A DNA stretch of 64,000 bases, from assembly GCF_001905845.1 (NCBI RefSeq), contig NZ_LIVZ01000014.1, positions 248,001 through 312,000 of the forward strand, read 5' to 3'. The first letter of the stretch is position 1, and each line of letters starts with the position of its first letter. Made by a program: the position numbers and the translations under genes. The notes below the pieces were generated by a model that saw only the letters and a list, made by a program, of their open reading frames with translations, did not search any database and was not told where the DNA came from. Positions 31,159 through 39,961 of the stretch are shown piece after piece. Origin of the DNA: Streptomyces sp. TSRI0107 (GTDB lineage: Bacteria > Actinomycetota > Actinomycetes > Streptomycetales > Streptomycetaceae).

Positions 31159-31605
31159 GTGAGCCACGTCACCCAGGTCTTCACCGACCTCGTCCGCGTC
31201 GAGACCCGGCTCTACAACGCGGTCAGCGCCCGGCTGCGCGCCGAACAAGACCTGAGCCTCGGGCAGTTCGAGTTCCTGGAGATCATCGACCGCGTGCCCG
31301 GGTGCCGCGTGCTCGACATCGTCGGCGAACTGGCGATCACCGTCGGGGCCGTCAGCAAGGCGGTCGACCGGCTGGTGGCCGCGGGCTGGTGCGTGCGGGT
31401 CGCGCACCCCCAGGACCGCCGCTCGTCCGTCCTGCGCCTCACACCCGTGGGCAGGAAGAAGCTGGCCGCTTCCCGACCCGTCGTCGAAAGTGAGCTGCTC
31501 TCGCTGACCGCGGCGGTTCCCCCGGGCGACCTGACCCGTGTCGCCTCGACGCTGGCCGCCCTTCGCACGACCCTCGAGACGGGCGCCCACGGTCAGCCGG
31601 GTTGA
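31159..31605 (+). CDS. MarR-family transcriptional regulator
   Basis: The 148-residue protein has a winged helix: ILDIVGELAITVGAVSKAVDRLVAAG-type recognition region (here VLDIVGELAITVGAVSKAVD) followed by the wing HPQDRRSSVLRLTPVGRK. GTG at 31159 has GGAGG at 5 bases. It probably represses itself and the divergent hydrolase through the GATTCC-N2-GGAATC sites, one of which overlaps its own leader. Confidence 0.87.
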   Translation: MSHVTQVFTDLVRVETRLYNAVSARLRAEQDLSLGQFEFLEIIDRVPGCRVLDIVGELAITVGAVSKAVDRLVAAGWCVRVAHPQDRRSSVLRLTPVGRKKLAASRPVVESELLSLTAAVPPGDLTRVASTLAALRTTLETGAHGQPG

Positions 31606-31652
31606 GGCCGACCACGATGTGTGGCCGCGCGTCGTGTGCGTCGCTGCCTTGT

Positions 31653-31757
31653 TCAGCGGGCCGGCTCGCGCTTGAGGATCTTTCCGGTGGCGGTCATCGG
31701 CAGGCTGGGCACGAACTCGACGACGCGCGGGTACTTGTAGGACGCCATCTGCGCCCG
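31653..31757 (-). pseudogene. C-terminal remnant of an acyl-CoA synthetase (AMP-binding enzyme)
   Basis: The complement reads MASYKYPRVVEFVPSLPMTATGKILKRE and stops at 31653. PMTATGKILKRE is the conserved C-terminal lysine motif of the acyl-CoA synthetase family. Nothing of the family lies upstream of about 31757, so only about 34 codons remain. Confidence 0.7.
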
Positions 31758-32160
31758 ACGACTACCTGGGCCCGGGGGTCTGGGCACACATACCGAGCCT
31801 CGTGCCCCTCAACATGATCAGCGATCACCTCGTCCAGATCCTCGGGACGGTCGCGATGCCCCACCTGATCCTGCGCGTCGCCGCGTCCCGCAGCGGCCGC
31901 TCGGCACGGCGATCCATGAGCATCGCCGCGCGCCTGACCGGTGTCTACTTCCTCTTCCTGATCGCCACGGGCTCGCGGCCGCGGCGGTGGTCGGCGGCTG
32001 GGGAATCGGCATGGTCGACGCCAATGGGCAGGCCTCCCCGATCCTGCTCGCCTCCGGCGTCCTGCCGAACGGCTCCGCCACGCGCGCCGCGCTGATCACC
32101 GTCGTGGCCTGTGTCGCTTTCCTGGTCGTCCTCACGACCGTGACCAGCGTGGTGTTCGCG
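31758..32160 (+). pseudogene. Decayed fragment of a sodium/solute (acetate-type) symporter
   Basis: Two frames carry pieces of one membrane protein. The first contains LGTVAMPHLILRVAASRSGRSARRS, like the LGTxxLPH..RF segment of cation/acetate symporters. The second contains GIGMVDANGQASPILLASGV and a hydrophobic helix. A frameshift near 31975 separates them, and both ends are missing. Confidence 0.45.
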
Positions 32161-33140
32161 GCCGCGGTCTCCCTTCCTGGGCCGGCAGAAGGTCGTCGTC
32201 GTCGAAGGGAGGCGCGGTGGCGCGGCGGAGGAAGTGGGCGAGGCCCAGGATGTTGCCGCGGGCCCGCAGGGGCAGCAGCAGCGCGGAGTGCCGGCCGGAT
32301 GCGGGCGCCGTGACGCGGAGCAGGCGCGGCTGCCCCGAGGCCAGAGCGCGCGCCGGTTCCGACTCCGGCGGGTAGGTGTGCGTCCGGCCGGTGGCGACCG
32401 GCAGGTCCACGTCGTCGTCCAGCGCCGAACGCCGGGCGATCCTACGCAGCACCGGCGTGCGCGCGGTCGGCGCGGGCGGATGGGCGTCGCCGTCGTGGAG
32501 CAGGGAGTCGAGGAGGTCGACGGTGACGAGGTCCGCGAAGTCCTCGGTACCGAACTCCGCCAGCTCCTCGGCGGTAAGGGCGGTGTCGAGACTCGCACCG
32601 ATCCGCCGACTCACCTCGTTCGTCAACAGCAGCCGTTGCTGCACCCGCCGGCAGCCGTTGCTGCACCCGCCGGTCGCGCTCCTCCTGATACGCCGCGACG
32701 ACCTGCTCCGAGCCGCGGTCGACGTACGCGAGAGCCGCGCCCACCAGCCGCGAGGCCGCGGCGTTCGTCAGCTCCCAGTCGTCGTTGCTGAGCCGCGCGG
32801 CCTCGCCCTGGATCAGCTGGACCAGGACCATGTGACCGAGGCGGTAGGAACGCAGCAGCCGGCTGATCGGCACCCCGCGCCGGGCGGCCTGCCGGGCGAG
32901 CTCCAGCGCCTCGGCCGGCGCCTCGACCTCCGCCGCGTCGATGCGCCCTTCGAGCACGTCGAGGAACCTGGTGATGTGCCCGGCCGTCTCCTCCAGCGCG
33001 AGCCCGGCGAGCTCCTCGTGTTCTTACAGCTCGGGCATGTCCACGCGCAGCCGCCGCAGCAGCAGGTCGGCCGACTCCTGCGCCCGGGGCCTGAGCTCCT
33101 CAGCCAGACGACGGAGGAACGCGTCGACATCGATGCCCAT
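32160..33140 (-). pseudogene. Disrupted sensor/regulator with RsbR/PucR-like and GAF-like parts
   Basis: From ATG at 33140 the frame reads MGIDVDAFLRRLAEELRPRAQ and hits TAA at about 33024 (after VDMPEL). It then continues in frame with AEVEAPAEALELARQAARRGVPISRLLRSYRLG, an N-terminal domain typical of PucR/RsbR-type proteins. A 22-bp tandem duplication at 32630-32673 shifts the frame. The next part (LLTNEVSRRIGASLDTALTAEELAEF..) resembles the GAF region before SpoIIE phosphatases. The expected phosphatase end is missing. At least one stop, one frameshift and one truncation mark it as inactive. Confidence 0.7.
32630..32673. repeat. 22-bp tandem duplication causing a frameshift
   Basis: Two identical 22-base copies (32630-32651 and 32652-32673), each starting CAGCCGTTGCTGC, lie inside the regulator pseudogene. 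Removing one restores a continuous frame. Confidence 0.8.
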
Positions 33141-33293
33141 GCCGGAAACGAACCCAAGCTCCCGAATCCGCGCCGCTCCAAGCTGATCGACCGGCCGGGC
33201 TCTCACAGGGCGACAAACTCTTGATCGGCTTACGATATGTGAAGAATCTCCGGTAAGTCGGCTACCGATTCAGTCGGCGGGAGGCGGGACTCC

Positions 33294-34139
33294 ATGGCCC
33301 GTAACGAAGACACATCAGGGCTGGTGGCGGAACTCTTCGCGGAGTTCGCAGGCACCATGGTGCTCATTTTGTTCGGCTGCGGTGTGGTGGCTCAGGTGGT
33401 CGCAGGTGGAGCGCTCACCACCCCACCCGGCGGTCTGGGCGACCACGACAGCATCGCCTGGGCGTGGGGGCTCGGCGTGACCCTCGGTGTGTACGTGGCG
33501 GCACGGATCAGCGGCGCCCACATCAACCCCGCGGTGACACTGGCCCTCGCCGCCTTCAAGGGATTCCCCTGGAAGAAGGTGGCACCCTACGCCGTCGCTC
33601 AGACCGCGGGCGCCTTCGTGGCCGCTCTGCTGGTGCGATGGAACTACACAGAGGCGCTGGCGAAGGCGGATCCAGGGCACACGATCAAGACGCAGGGAGT
33701 CTTCTCGACCCTGCCCGCCAACGGCAACACGAACCTGCCGGTTTACGAGTGGGGTGCGTTCCGTGACCAGGTCATCGGCACGGCGATCCTGCTGATGCTG
33801 GTCATGGCGGTGACCGACCTGCTGAACAATCCCCCGGGCGCCAATATGGCCCCGTTCATCGTGGGACTCATCGTGGTCGCGATCGGCATGGCGTGGGGCA
33901 CCAACGCGGGATACGCGATCAACCCGGCACGTGACTTCGGCCCACGCCTGGCGAGCTATATCACCGGGTACGGCGGAGCGTGGCGAGATCAGTACGGCAA
34001 TCTCTACTTCTGGGTGCCGATCGTCGGACCGCTGATCGGTGGCCTGGTGGGTGCGTTCATCTACAAGTTCCTCATCGGCCGGTTCCTGCCGACCGCGAAA
34101 CCCGAGCCTCCGGGCCGCGTGCCCGCCCCGGAAGGCTGA
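33294..34139 (+). CDS. glpF: Glycerol uptake facilitator (aquaglyceroporin)
   Basis: The 281-residue MIP channel has two NPA motifs (SGAHINPAVTLAL and GYAINPARDFGPR; the aspartate after the second NPAR marks the glyceroporin subgroup) and six membrane segments. RBS GGAGGCGGGA precedes ATG at 33294. It is followed after 58 bases by glycerol kinase, so the pair imports and traps glycerol. No GylR-type regulator or glycerol-3-phosphate dehydrogenase is adjacent, so this may be an additional copy next to a decayed region. Confidence 0.92.
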   Translation: MARNEDTSGLVAELFAEFAGTMVLILFGCGVVAQVVAGGALTTPPGGLGDHDSIAWAWGLGVTLGVYVAARISGAHINPAVTLALAAFKGFPWKKVAPYAVAQTAGAFVAALLVRWNYTEALAKADPGHTIKTQGVFSTLPANGNTNLPVYEWGAFRDQVIGTAILLMLVMAVTDLLNNPPGANMAPFIVGLIVVAIGMAWGTNAGYAINPARDFGPRLASYITGYGGAWRDQYGNLYFWVPIVGPLIGGLVGAFIYKFLIGRFLPTAKPEPPGRVPAPEG

Positions 34140-34197
34140 CCGGCCCAGCGGCCCGGCGGCGCGCAGCCCCGGTTCTCTCCGGAGAGGGAGTCAACTC

Positions 34198-35715
34198 ATG
34201 GCGGACTTCGTGGGCGCGGTGGACCAGGGAACCACCAGCACTCGGTTCATGATCTTCGACCACGACGGCAACGAGGTGGCCAAGCACCAGCTGGAGCACG
34301 CCCAGATCCTGCCGCGCTCGGGCTGGGTCGAACACGACCCCGTGGAGATCTGGGAACGCAGCAACACCGTGATGCAGACCGCCATGCGGGAGCGCAACCT
34401 GTCCGCATCGGACCTGGCTGCGATCGGCATCACCAACCAGCGGGAGACGACCGTGGTCTGGGACCCCCGGAACGGCCGCCCGTACCACAACGCCATCGTC
34501 TGGCAGGACACCCGCACCGACTCCATCGCGGCGGCACTGGAGCGGGACGGCCGCGGCGACGTCATTCGCCGGAAGGCGGGCCTCCCCCCGGCGACCTACT
34601 TCTCCGGCGGCAAGATCCAATGGATGCTGGAGAACGTCGACGGCCTGCGCGAGGCCGCCGAGGCAGGCCACGCGCTCTTCGGCAACACCGACTGCTGGGT
34701 GCTGTGGAACCTGACCGGCGGGCCGGAGGGCGGAACCCACGCCACCGACGTGACCAATGCCAGCCGCACCATGCTCATGAACCTGGAAACCCTCGACTGG
34801 GACGACGAGCTGCTCGGTTTCTTCGGCATCCCGCGAGCGATGCTGCCACGCATCAATCCCTCGTCCCATGCCGACGCCTACGGCCAGGCGCGCACCTCCC
34901 GGCCACTGCGGGCCGCCATCCCCATCACCGGCGTACTGGGGGACCAGCAGGCCGCCACCGTGGGCCAGGTGTGCTTCGCTCCCGGGGAGGCCAAGAACAC
35001 CTACGGCACCGGCAACTTCCTGGTGCTCAACACGGGCACGGAGCTGGTGCGCTCCCGGCACGGGCTGCTGACCACGGTGGCGTACCAGCTCGGCGACGGC
35101 CCGGCGATCTACGCCCTCGAAGGCTCCATGGCCGTGACGGGCTCGGCCGTACAGTGGCTGCGCGACCAGCTGAAGATCATCCGTAGTGCGGCGGAGAGCG
35201 AGCAGCTGGCGGCGACCGTGGAGGACAACGGCGGCATGTACTTCGTGCCGGCCTTTTCCGGCCTGTTCGCGCCCTACTGGCGTTCCGACGCCCGAGGGGC
35301 GATGGTCGGGCTGTCCCGCTTCCACACCGGCGGCCACATCGCACGGGCCACGCTGGAAGCCATCTGCTACCAGAGCCGCGACGTGGTGGAGGCCATGGAG
35401 CAGGACTCCGGTGTCCATCTGGACGTGCTGAAGGTCGACGGCGGGGTGACCGCCAATGATCTGTGCATGCAGATGCAGGCCGACATCCTCGGCGTCCCGG
35501 TCAGCCGTCCGGTCGTCGCCGAGACCACCGCGCTGGGTGCCGCCTATGCCGCCGGGCTCGCCACCGGTTTCTGGCGGAGCGAGGACGAACTGCGTACCCA
35601 CTGGCAGGAATCCAAGCAGTGGCAGCCGCGGTGGAGCGACGAGCAGCGCGCGGAGGGCTACGCCGGCTGGAAGAAGGCGGTGGAGCGGACCCTCGACTGG
35701 ACAACGGTCGACTAG
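34198..35715 (+). CDS. glpK: Glycerol kinase
   Basis: The 505-residue FGGY kinase starts MADFVGAVDQGTTSTRFMIFD (phosphate loop). Further motifs are GITNQRETTVVWD, IVWQDTRT, PYWRSDARGAMVGLSRFH and KVDGGVTANDLCMQMQADILG, all typical of GlpK. It phosphorylates glycerol to sn-glycerol-3-phosphate. The ATG at 34198 has GGAGAGGGAG upstream and gives the usual family length; the longer open frame is rejected because it starts inside glpF. Confidence 0.95.
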   Translation: MADFVGAVDQGTTSTRFMIFDHDGNEVAKHQLEHAQILPRSGWVEHDPVEIWERSNTVMQTAMRERNLSASDLAAIGITNQRETTVVWDPRNGRPYHNAIVWQDTRTDSIAAALERDGRGDVIRRKAGLPPATYFSGGKIQWMLENVDGLREAAEAGHALFGNTDCWVLWNLTGGPEGGTHATDVTNASRTMLMNLETLDWDDELLGFFGIPRAMLPRINPSSHADAYGQARTSRPLRAAIPITGVLGDQQAATVGQVCFAPGEAKNTYGTGNFLVLNTGTELVRSRHGLLTTVAYQLGDGPAIYALEGSMAVTGSAVQWLRDQLKIIRSAAESEQLAATVEDNGGMYFVPAFSGLFAPYWRSDARGAMVGLSRFHTGGHIARATLEAICYQSRDVVEAMEQDSGVHLDVLKVDGGVTANDLCMQMQADILGVPVSRPVVAETTALGAAYAAGLATGFWRSEDELRTHWQESKQWQPRWSDEQRAEGYAGWKKAVERTLDWTTVD

Positions 35716-35734
35716 GGGCTTCAGGCGGCCGCCG

Positions 35735-35923
35735 TCAGCCTTCGGCGACGTCCTCGTTACGCCCTTCGGCGAACTCCCACCAGGCGAGCGGGAGCCAGTC
35801 GCCGCCCACGAAGGCGTCGACGGTCGACCCGCGTCCGCTGATGGTCACAGGCGTTCCAGGCGGGTACGTCGTCCCGGACACGCCGGGCACAGGGACGAGC
35901 AGGGTCCCGAAGCGCTGAGTCAC
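35735..35923 (-). CDS. Small hypothetical protein, 62 residues
   Basis: Start GTG at 35923 is preceded by GGAGG with 8-base spacing. The product (VTQRFGTLLVPVPGVSG.. ending WWEFAEGRNEDVAEG) is soluble, with two tryptophan-rich patches. It is convergent with glpK (stop codons about 20 bases apart). I do not recognise it. Confidence 0.5.
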   Translation of the reverse strand: MTQRFGTLLVPVPGVSGTTYPPGTPVTISGRGSTVDAFVGGDWLPLAWWEFAEGRNEDVAEG

Positions 35924-36145
35924 TTTCCCGGCCTCCGATTCGGCGCGAGGTTGAATTCGATAATTACTCGAAAATACCCGGCTTGTCCCGCGCTTCCTAT
36001 AGGGGGACCATGAGAGTTGGGTCACGTGAGGCGAACGGCCGCAGCTCTTTCCGTCGTTTCCACTGACCGTCCGCGCCAGGTTACGTTCGGTTGACGGCCG
36101 TTTGCCTCCGGCAGCGACGACATATCGCTCAACGGAGGTGTTGGT

Positions 36146-37285
36146 ATGAAGGCCGTTGTCTACAAGGGACCGTTCGAAGTAGCGGTCGAAGAAGTCGAGA
36201 ACCCTCGGCTCCAGCACCCGAACGACGTGATCGTACGGATCACGTCCACCGCGATATGCGGCTCCGACCTGCACATGTACGAGGGTCGCACGGCTGCCGA
36301 GCCGGGCATCGTCTTCGGTCACGAGAACATGGGCGTCGTCGAGGAGCTCGGCGAGGGAGTCACGGCGCTCAAGCAGGGCGACCGCGTGGTCATGCCCTTC
36401 AATGTCGCCTGCGGATTCTGCAAGAACTGCGTGGCGGACTATACCGGCTTCTGCCTCACCGTGAATCCGGGATTCGCCGGTGGCGCGTACGGCTATGTGG
36501 CGATGGGGCCGTGGACCGGCGGTCAGGCCGAATACGTGCGCGTACCGTACGCCGACTTCAACTGTCTGAAGCTGCCGGAAGGCACCGAGCACGAAAGTGA
36601 TTTCGTTCTGCTCGCCGACATCTTCCCGACCGGCTATCACGGCAACGAGCTCGCCCAGGTCTCTCCGGGCGAGAGTGTCGTGGTGTACGGCGGTGGCCCC
36701 GTCGGTCTCATGGCCGCCTACTCGGCCATGCTGCGCGGTGCCTCGAAGGTGTTCGTCGTGGACCGGGTGCTCGAGCGGCTGCAGAAGGCCGAGGAGATCG
36801 GAGCGATCCCGATCAACTTCGCCGAGGGCAACCCCGTGGAGCAGATCAAGGAGCAGACGAACGGCGAAGGCACGGACAAGGGCATCGACGCGGTCGGGTA
36901 TCAGGCCGTGGCCGGGGGCACGGACCGCGAGGAACCCGCGGCCGTTCTGAACTCGGTCATCGAGACCGTGCGGCCGACCGGAGCGCTCGGCATACCCGGC
37001 CTCTATGTGCCGGCCGACCCGGGTGCGCCGGACGAGCAGGCCAAGCATGGCCGGCTCATGGTCGCGATCGGGAGGCTCTTCGAGAAGGGGCTGCGTCTGG
37101 GTACCGGGCAGTGCAACGTGAAGCGCTACAACCGGCAGCTGCGCGACCTCATCATCGAGGGCCGCGCACGGCCGAGCTTCGTCGTCTCTCACGAGCTGTC
37201 GCTGGAGGAGGCGCCCACGGCGTACGACAAGTTCGACAAGCGTGTCGAGGGCTACACCAAGGTCGTCCTGCACCCGGGGCGGTAG
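36146..37285 (+). CDS. Glutathione-independent formaldehyde dehydrogenase (zinc ADH family)
   Basis: The 379-residue enzyme has catalytic zinc ligands in STAICGSDLHMYEG and FGHENMGVVEE, structural zinc region CGFCKNCVADYTGFC, and NAD fold VVYGGGPVGLMAAYSAM. The insertion with ADIFPTGYHGNELAQV and GYQAVAGGTDREEPA is characteristic of formaldehyde dismutase/FdhA-type enzymes rather than ordinary alcohol dehydrogenases. RBS GGAGG lies 10 bases before ATG. Its place next to the formate dehydrogenase module suggests a formaldehyde-to-formate-to-CO2 route, though the two are separated by selD. Confidence 0.85.
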   Translation: MKAVVYKGPFEVAVEEVENPRLQHPNDVIVRITSTAICGSDLHMYEGRTAAEPGIVFGHENMGVVEELGEGVTALKQGDRVVMPFNVACGFCKNCVADYTGFCLTVNPGFAGGAYGYVAMGPWTGGQAEYVRVPYADFNCLKLPEGTEHESDFVLLADIFPTGYHGNELAQVSPGESVVVYGGGPVGLMAAYSAMLRGASKVFVVDRVLERLQKAEEIGAIPINFAEGNPVEQIKEQTNGEGTDKGIDAVGYQAVAGGTDREEPAAVLNSVIETVRPTGALGIPGLYVPADPGAPDEQAKHGRLMVAIGRLFEKGLRLGTGQCNVKRYNRQLRDLIIEGRARPSFVVSHELSLEEAPTAYDKFDKRVEGYTKVVLHPGR

Positions 37286-37327
37286 CGCGGTAGCTCTTGC
37301 GCGGCGGCGCAACAGGACGTCCGCTGC

Positions 37328-37355
37328 CCCGGCCGCCCGTCGGCAGGCGGCCGGG
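37328..37355. terminator. Bidirectional hairpin between formaldehyde dehydrogenase and selD
   Basis: CCCGGCCGCC (37328-37337) and GGCGGCCGGG (37346-37355) form a perfect 10-bp stem with an 8-base loop between convergent genes. Confidence 0.7.
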
Positions 37356-38399
37356 TCAGCGGATCACCAGGACGTGGTCGCCGCGCGGAAGCAGCTCGCC
37401 CACGACGGGCGCCCCGGGGATCTCGCCGGCCACCAGCAGCCCGCCGGAGGTCTGCGCGTCGGCCAGGAGCAGTGCCTCGTCCTCGCTCACCGCCGACAGG
37501 TCGGTGTGCGGGCGCACCCACTCCAGGTTCCGGCGGGTGCCCCCGCTGACATATCCGTCCCGCAGCGCCTGCCGGGCGCCGTCGAGGTAGGGAACGGCGC
37601 TCGCGTCGATCAGCGCGGTGACCCCGCTCGCCCGCGCGAGCTTGAAGGTGTGTCCGAGCAGCCCGAACCCGGTGACGTCCGTCGCGCAGGTGACACCGGC
37701 GGCGATCGCCGCTGCGGCGGCCTCCCGGTTGAGTCGTGTCATGACCTCGACCGCCTGCGGGAACACCTCGCCGGTGGCCTTGTGTCTGCTGTTCAGGACG
37801 CCGATGCCGAGCGGCTTGGTCAGCGACAGCGGCACACCCGGCTCGCCCGCGTCGCTGCGCAGCAGACGGTCGGGGTCGACCAGGCCGGTGACGGCCATGC
37901 CGTACTTGGGTTCGGGGTCGTCCACGCTGTGGCCGCCGGCGACGTGACAGCCGGCGGCCGCGGCGATCTCCAGGCCGCCGCGCAGCACCTTGCGCGCGAG
38001 TTCGAGCGGAAGTACGCCGCGCGGCCAGGCCAGCAGGTTCACGGCGAGCAGCGGACGGCCGCCCGTGGCGTACACGTCGGACAGCGCGTTCGCCGCGGCG
38101 ATCCGGCCCCAGTCGTAGGCGTCGTCGACCACGGGCGTGAAGAAGTCGGTGGTGGCCAGCACGGCCACGCCGTCCTTCAGCCGGACGACCGAGGCGTCGT
38201 CGCCGTCGTCGAGCCCGACCAGCAGTTCGCCCAGGGGCGCGCGGACCGGGACGGCGGCCCCGAGGCCCCGCAGCACCTCCTCCAGCTCGCCGGGCGGGAT
38301 CTTGCAGGCGCAGCCGCCGCCGTGCGCGTACCGGGTGAGGCGGACGGTTTCCTCGGGGTCCTTCTCGAGGGCGGATGTCGATGACGTCACAGGGGCCAT
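37356..38399 (-). CDS. selD: Selenide, water dikinase
   Basis: The 347-residue enzyme makes selenophosphate for tRNA-Sec charging. The N-terminal catalytic segment is YAHGGGCACKIPPGEL, with cysteine (not selenocysteine) in the active-site loop and the essential lysine. Further motifs are ATTDFFTPVVDDAYDWGRIAAANALSD, GGHSVDDPEPKYG and TDVTGFGLLGH. It diverges from the tRNA-Sec gene, 62 bases away, and belongs to the adjacent selA-selB-fdh module. Confidence 0.95.
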   Translation of the reverse strand: MAPVTSSTSALEKDPEETVRLTRYAHGGGCACKIPPGELEEVLRGLGAAVPVRAPLGELLVGLDDGDDASVVRLKDGVAVLATTDFFTPVVDDAYDWGRIAAANALSDVYATGGRPLLAVNLLAWPRGVLPLELARKVLRGGLEIAAAAGCHVAGGHSVDDPEPKYGMAVTGLVDPDRLLRSDAGEPGVPLSLTKPLGIGVLNSRHKATGEVFPQAVEVMTRLNREAAAAAIAAGVTCATDVTGFGLLGHTFKLARASGVTALIDASAVPYLDGARQALRDGYVSGGTRRNLEWVRPHTDLSAVSEDEALLLADAQTSGGLLVAGEIPGAPVVGELLPRGDHVLVIR

Positions 38400-38461
38400 G
38401 ATCCCGCAGATATCGCGTTCGCGCTTGTACGGGGCTTTTGCGAAGATTGCCGCGAGTGCGA

Positions 38462-38556
38462 GGAGGCGTATCCGGCCTGGTGACCGGCCCGGTCCTCAAA
38501 ACCGTTGAACGGCAGGAGCTGCCGTTGGCGGGTTCGATTCCCGTCCGCCTCCGCCA
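38462..38556 (+). tRNA. selC: tRNA-Sec (anticodon UCA)
   Basis: The 95-base tRNA has acceptor stem GGAGGCG / CGCCTCC, discriminator G and encoded CCA (38554-38556). A D-arm CCGG..CCGG, a long perfect variable-arm stem (AACGGCAG / CTGCCGTT) and T-arm GGTTCGATTCC are present. The anticodon loop CCTCAAA holds TCA at 38496-38498. The long variable arm, UCA anticodon and position between selD and selA identify it as selenocysteine tRNA. The base before the anticodon reads C instead of the usual U33. Confidence 0.93.
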
Positions 38557-38596
38557 CAGGCGGCGCAGCAGTGCCACGGCGAGCAGGAGAGGTGCC

Positions 38597-39961
38597 ATGA
38601 GCGATCCGCGCCGGCACATCCCCGGCACCGACTCCGTGCTGGCCGAGCCACGCATCGCCGCAGCGACACGGACGCTGGGGCGTCCCCTGGTGAAAGCGGC
38701 GATCGCCGAGGCCCAGCGGCGGGCGAGAAAGGGTGAGATCGCTCCCGAGGACGTGGTGGACACGGTGGTCGGCCACCTGCCCGAGCGGGCCTGCGGCCTG
38801 CGGCCGGTGATCAACGCCACCGGCGTGCTGGTGCACACCAACCTCGGCCGCGCGCCGCTGTCGGATGCCGCCCGGGACGCCGTGACGGCCGCAGCCGGAT
38901 GCACGGACGTCGAGTTCGACCTCGCGGAAGGCCGCCGGGCCCGCCGAGGGCGCGGGGCGCTCGCCGCGCTGGCCGAGGCAGTGCCCGATGCCGGGGCGGT
39001 GCACGTGGTGAACAACAATGCGGCCGCGCTGCTCCTGTGCGCCCTGGTGCTGGCCCGCGGACGGGAGATCGTGATCAGCCGGGGCGAGCTGGTCGAGATC
39101 GGTGACGGGTTCCGTATCCCGGACCTCCTGGCTTCCACCGGGGCCCGACTGCGAGAAGTCGGCACCACCAACCGCACCTACGCCCGGGACTACACGGAGG
39201 CCATCGGCCCCGACACGGCGTTCCTGCTCAAGGTTCACGCGTCCAACTTCCACATCGGCGGGTTCACCGCGGCGGCGGATGTGGCAGAGCTTGCGGCGCT
39301 CGGACCCCCGGTGGTGGTGGACATCGGCTCCGGCCTGCTCGCCCCGCATCCGTTGCTCCCCCACGAGCCGGACGCCGCCACCGCTCTGCGCGCCGGGGCG
39401 GCGCTGGTGACAGCCAGCGGAGACAAGCTTCTCGGCGGCCCCCAGGCCGGGCTGCTCGTCGGGGACGCGGGGCTGGTCGAGCGACTGCGACGGCACCCCG
39501 CGGCGCGCGCCCTGCGGGTGGACAAACTGACCCTCGCCGCGCTGGAGGCGACGCTGCGCGGTCCGGAGCCGCCGGTACGCACCGCGCTGGCCGCCGACGA
39601 TACGACCGTGCGCGAGCGCGCCACCCGACTGGCCGAACGGCTGCGGGCCGAAGGGGTACCCGCAGAGGTGCTGCGCACGGAGGCGGCCGTGGGCGGTGGC
39701 GGCGCGCCCGGGGTGACCCTGCCCAGCACGGCCGTCGCCCTGCCCGCGCGGTACGGCCCGCTGCTGCGCACCGGCGCGGTCCCGGTCGTCGGCCGGCTGG
39801 AACACGGACGGTGTCTGCTCGACCTGCGCACGGTCCGGGCGGAGGAGGAACGGTCGGTGCTGGAGGCCGTACTCGCCGCGCAGCGGTCACGGACGGGCGG
39901 CGGAAGCGGCGAGAGCACGGCCGGCGGGGACGACCACGGGAGTGAGCGGCCGTGCAGGTGA
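38597..39961 (+). CDS. selA: L-seryl-tRNA(Sec) selenium transferase
   Basis: The 454-residue PLP enzyme converts Ser-tRNA(Sec) to Sec-tRNA(Sec). Conserved segments are PVINATGVLVHTNLGRAPLS, NNNAAALLLCALVLARGREIVISRGELVEIGDGFRIPD, and TASGDKLLGGPQAG with the PLP lysine. ATG at 38597 has GGAGAGG upstream. Its end overlaps the selB start by 10 bases. Confidence 0.95.
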   Translation: MSDPRRHIPGTDSVLAEPRIAAATRTLGRPLVKAAIAEAQRRARKGEIAPEDVVDTVVGHLPERACGLRPVINATGVLVHTNLGRAPLSDAARDAVTAAAGCTDVEFDLAEGRRARRGRGALAALAEAVPDAGAVHVVNNNAAALLLCALVLARGREIVISRGELVEIGDGFRIPDLLASTGARLREVGTTNRTYARDYTEAIGPDTAFLLKVHASNFHIGGFTAAADVAELAALGPPVVVDIGSGLLAPHPLLPHEPDAATALRAGAALVTASGDKLLGGPQAGLLVGDAGLVERLRRHPAARALRVDKLTLAALEATLRGPEPPVRTALAADDTTVRERATRLAERLRAEGVPAEVLRTEAAVGGGGAPGVTLPSTAVALPARYGPLLRTGAVPVVGRLEHGRCLLDLRTVRAEEERSVLEAVLAAQRSRTGGGSGESTAGGDDHGSERPCR

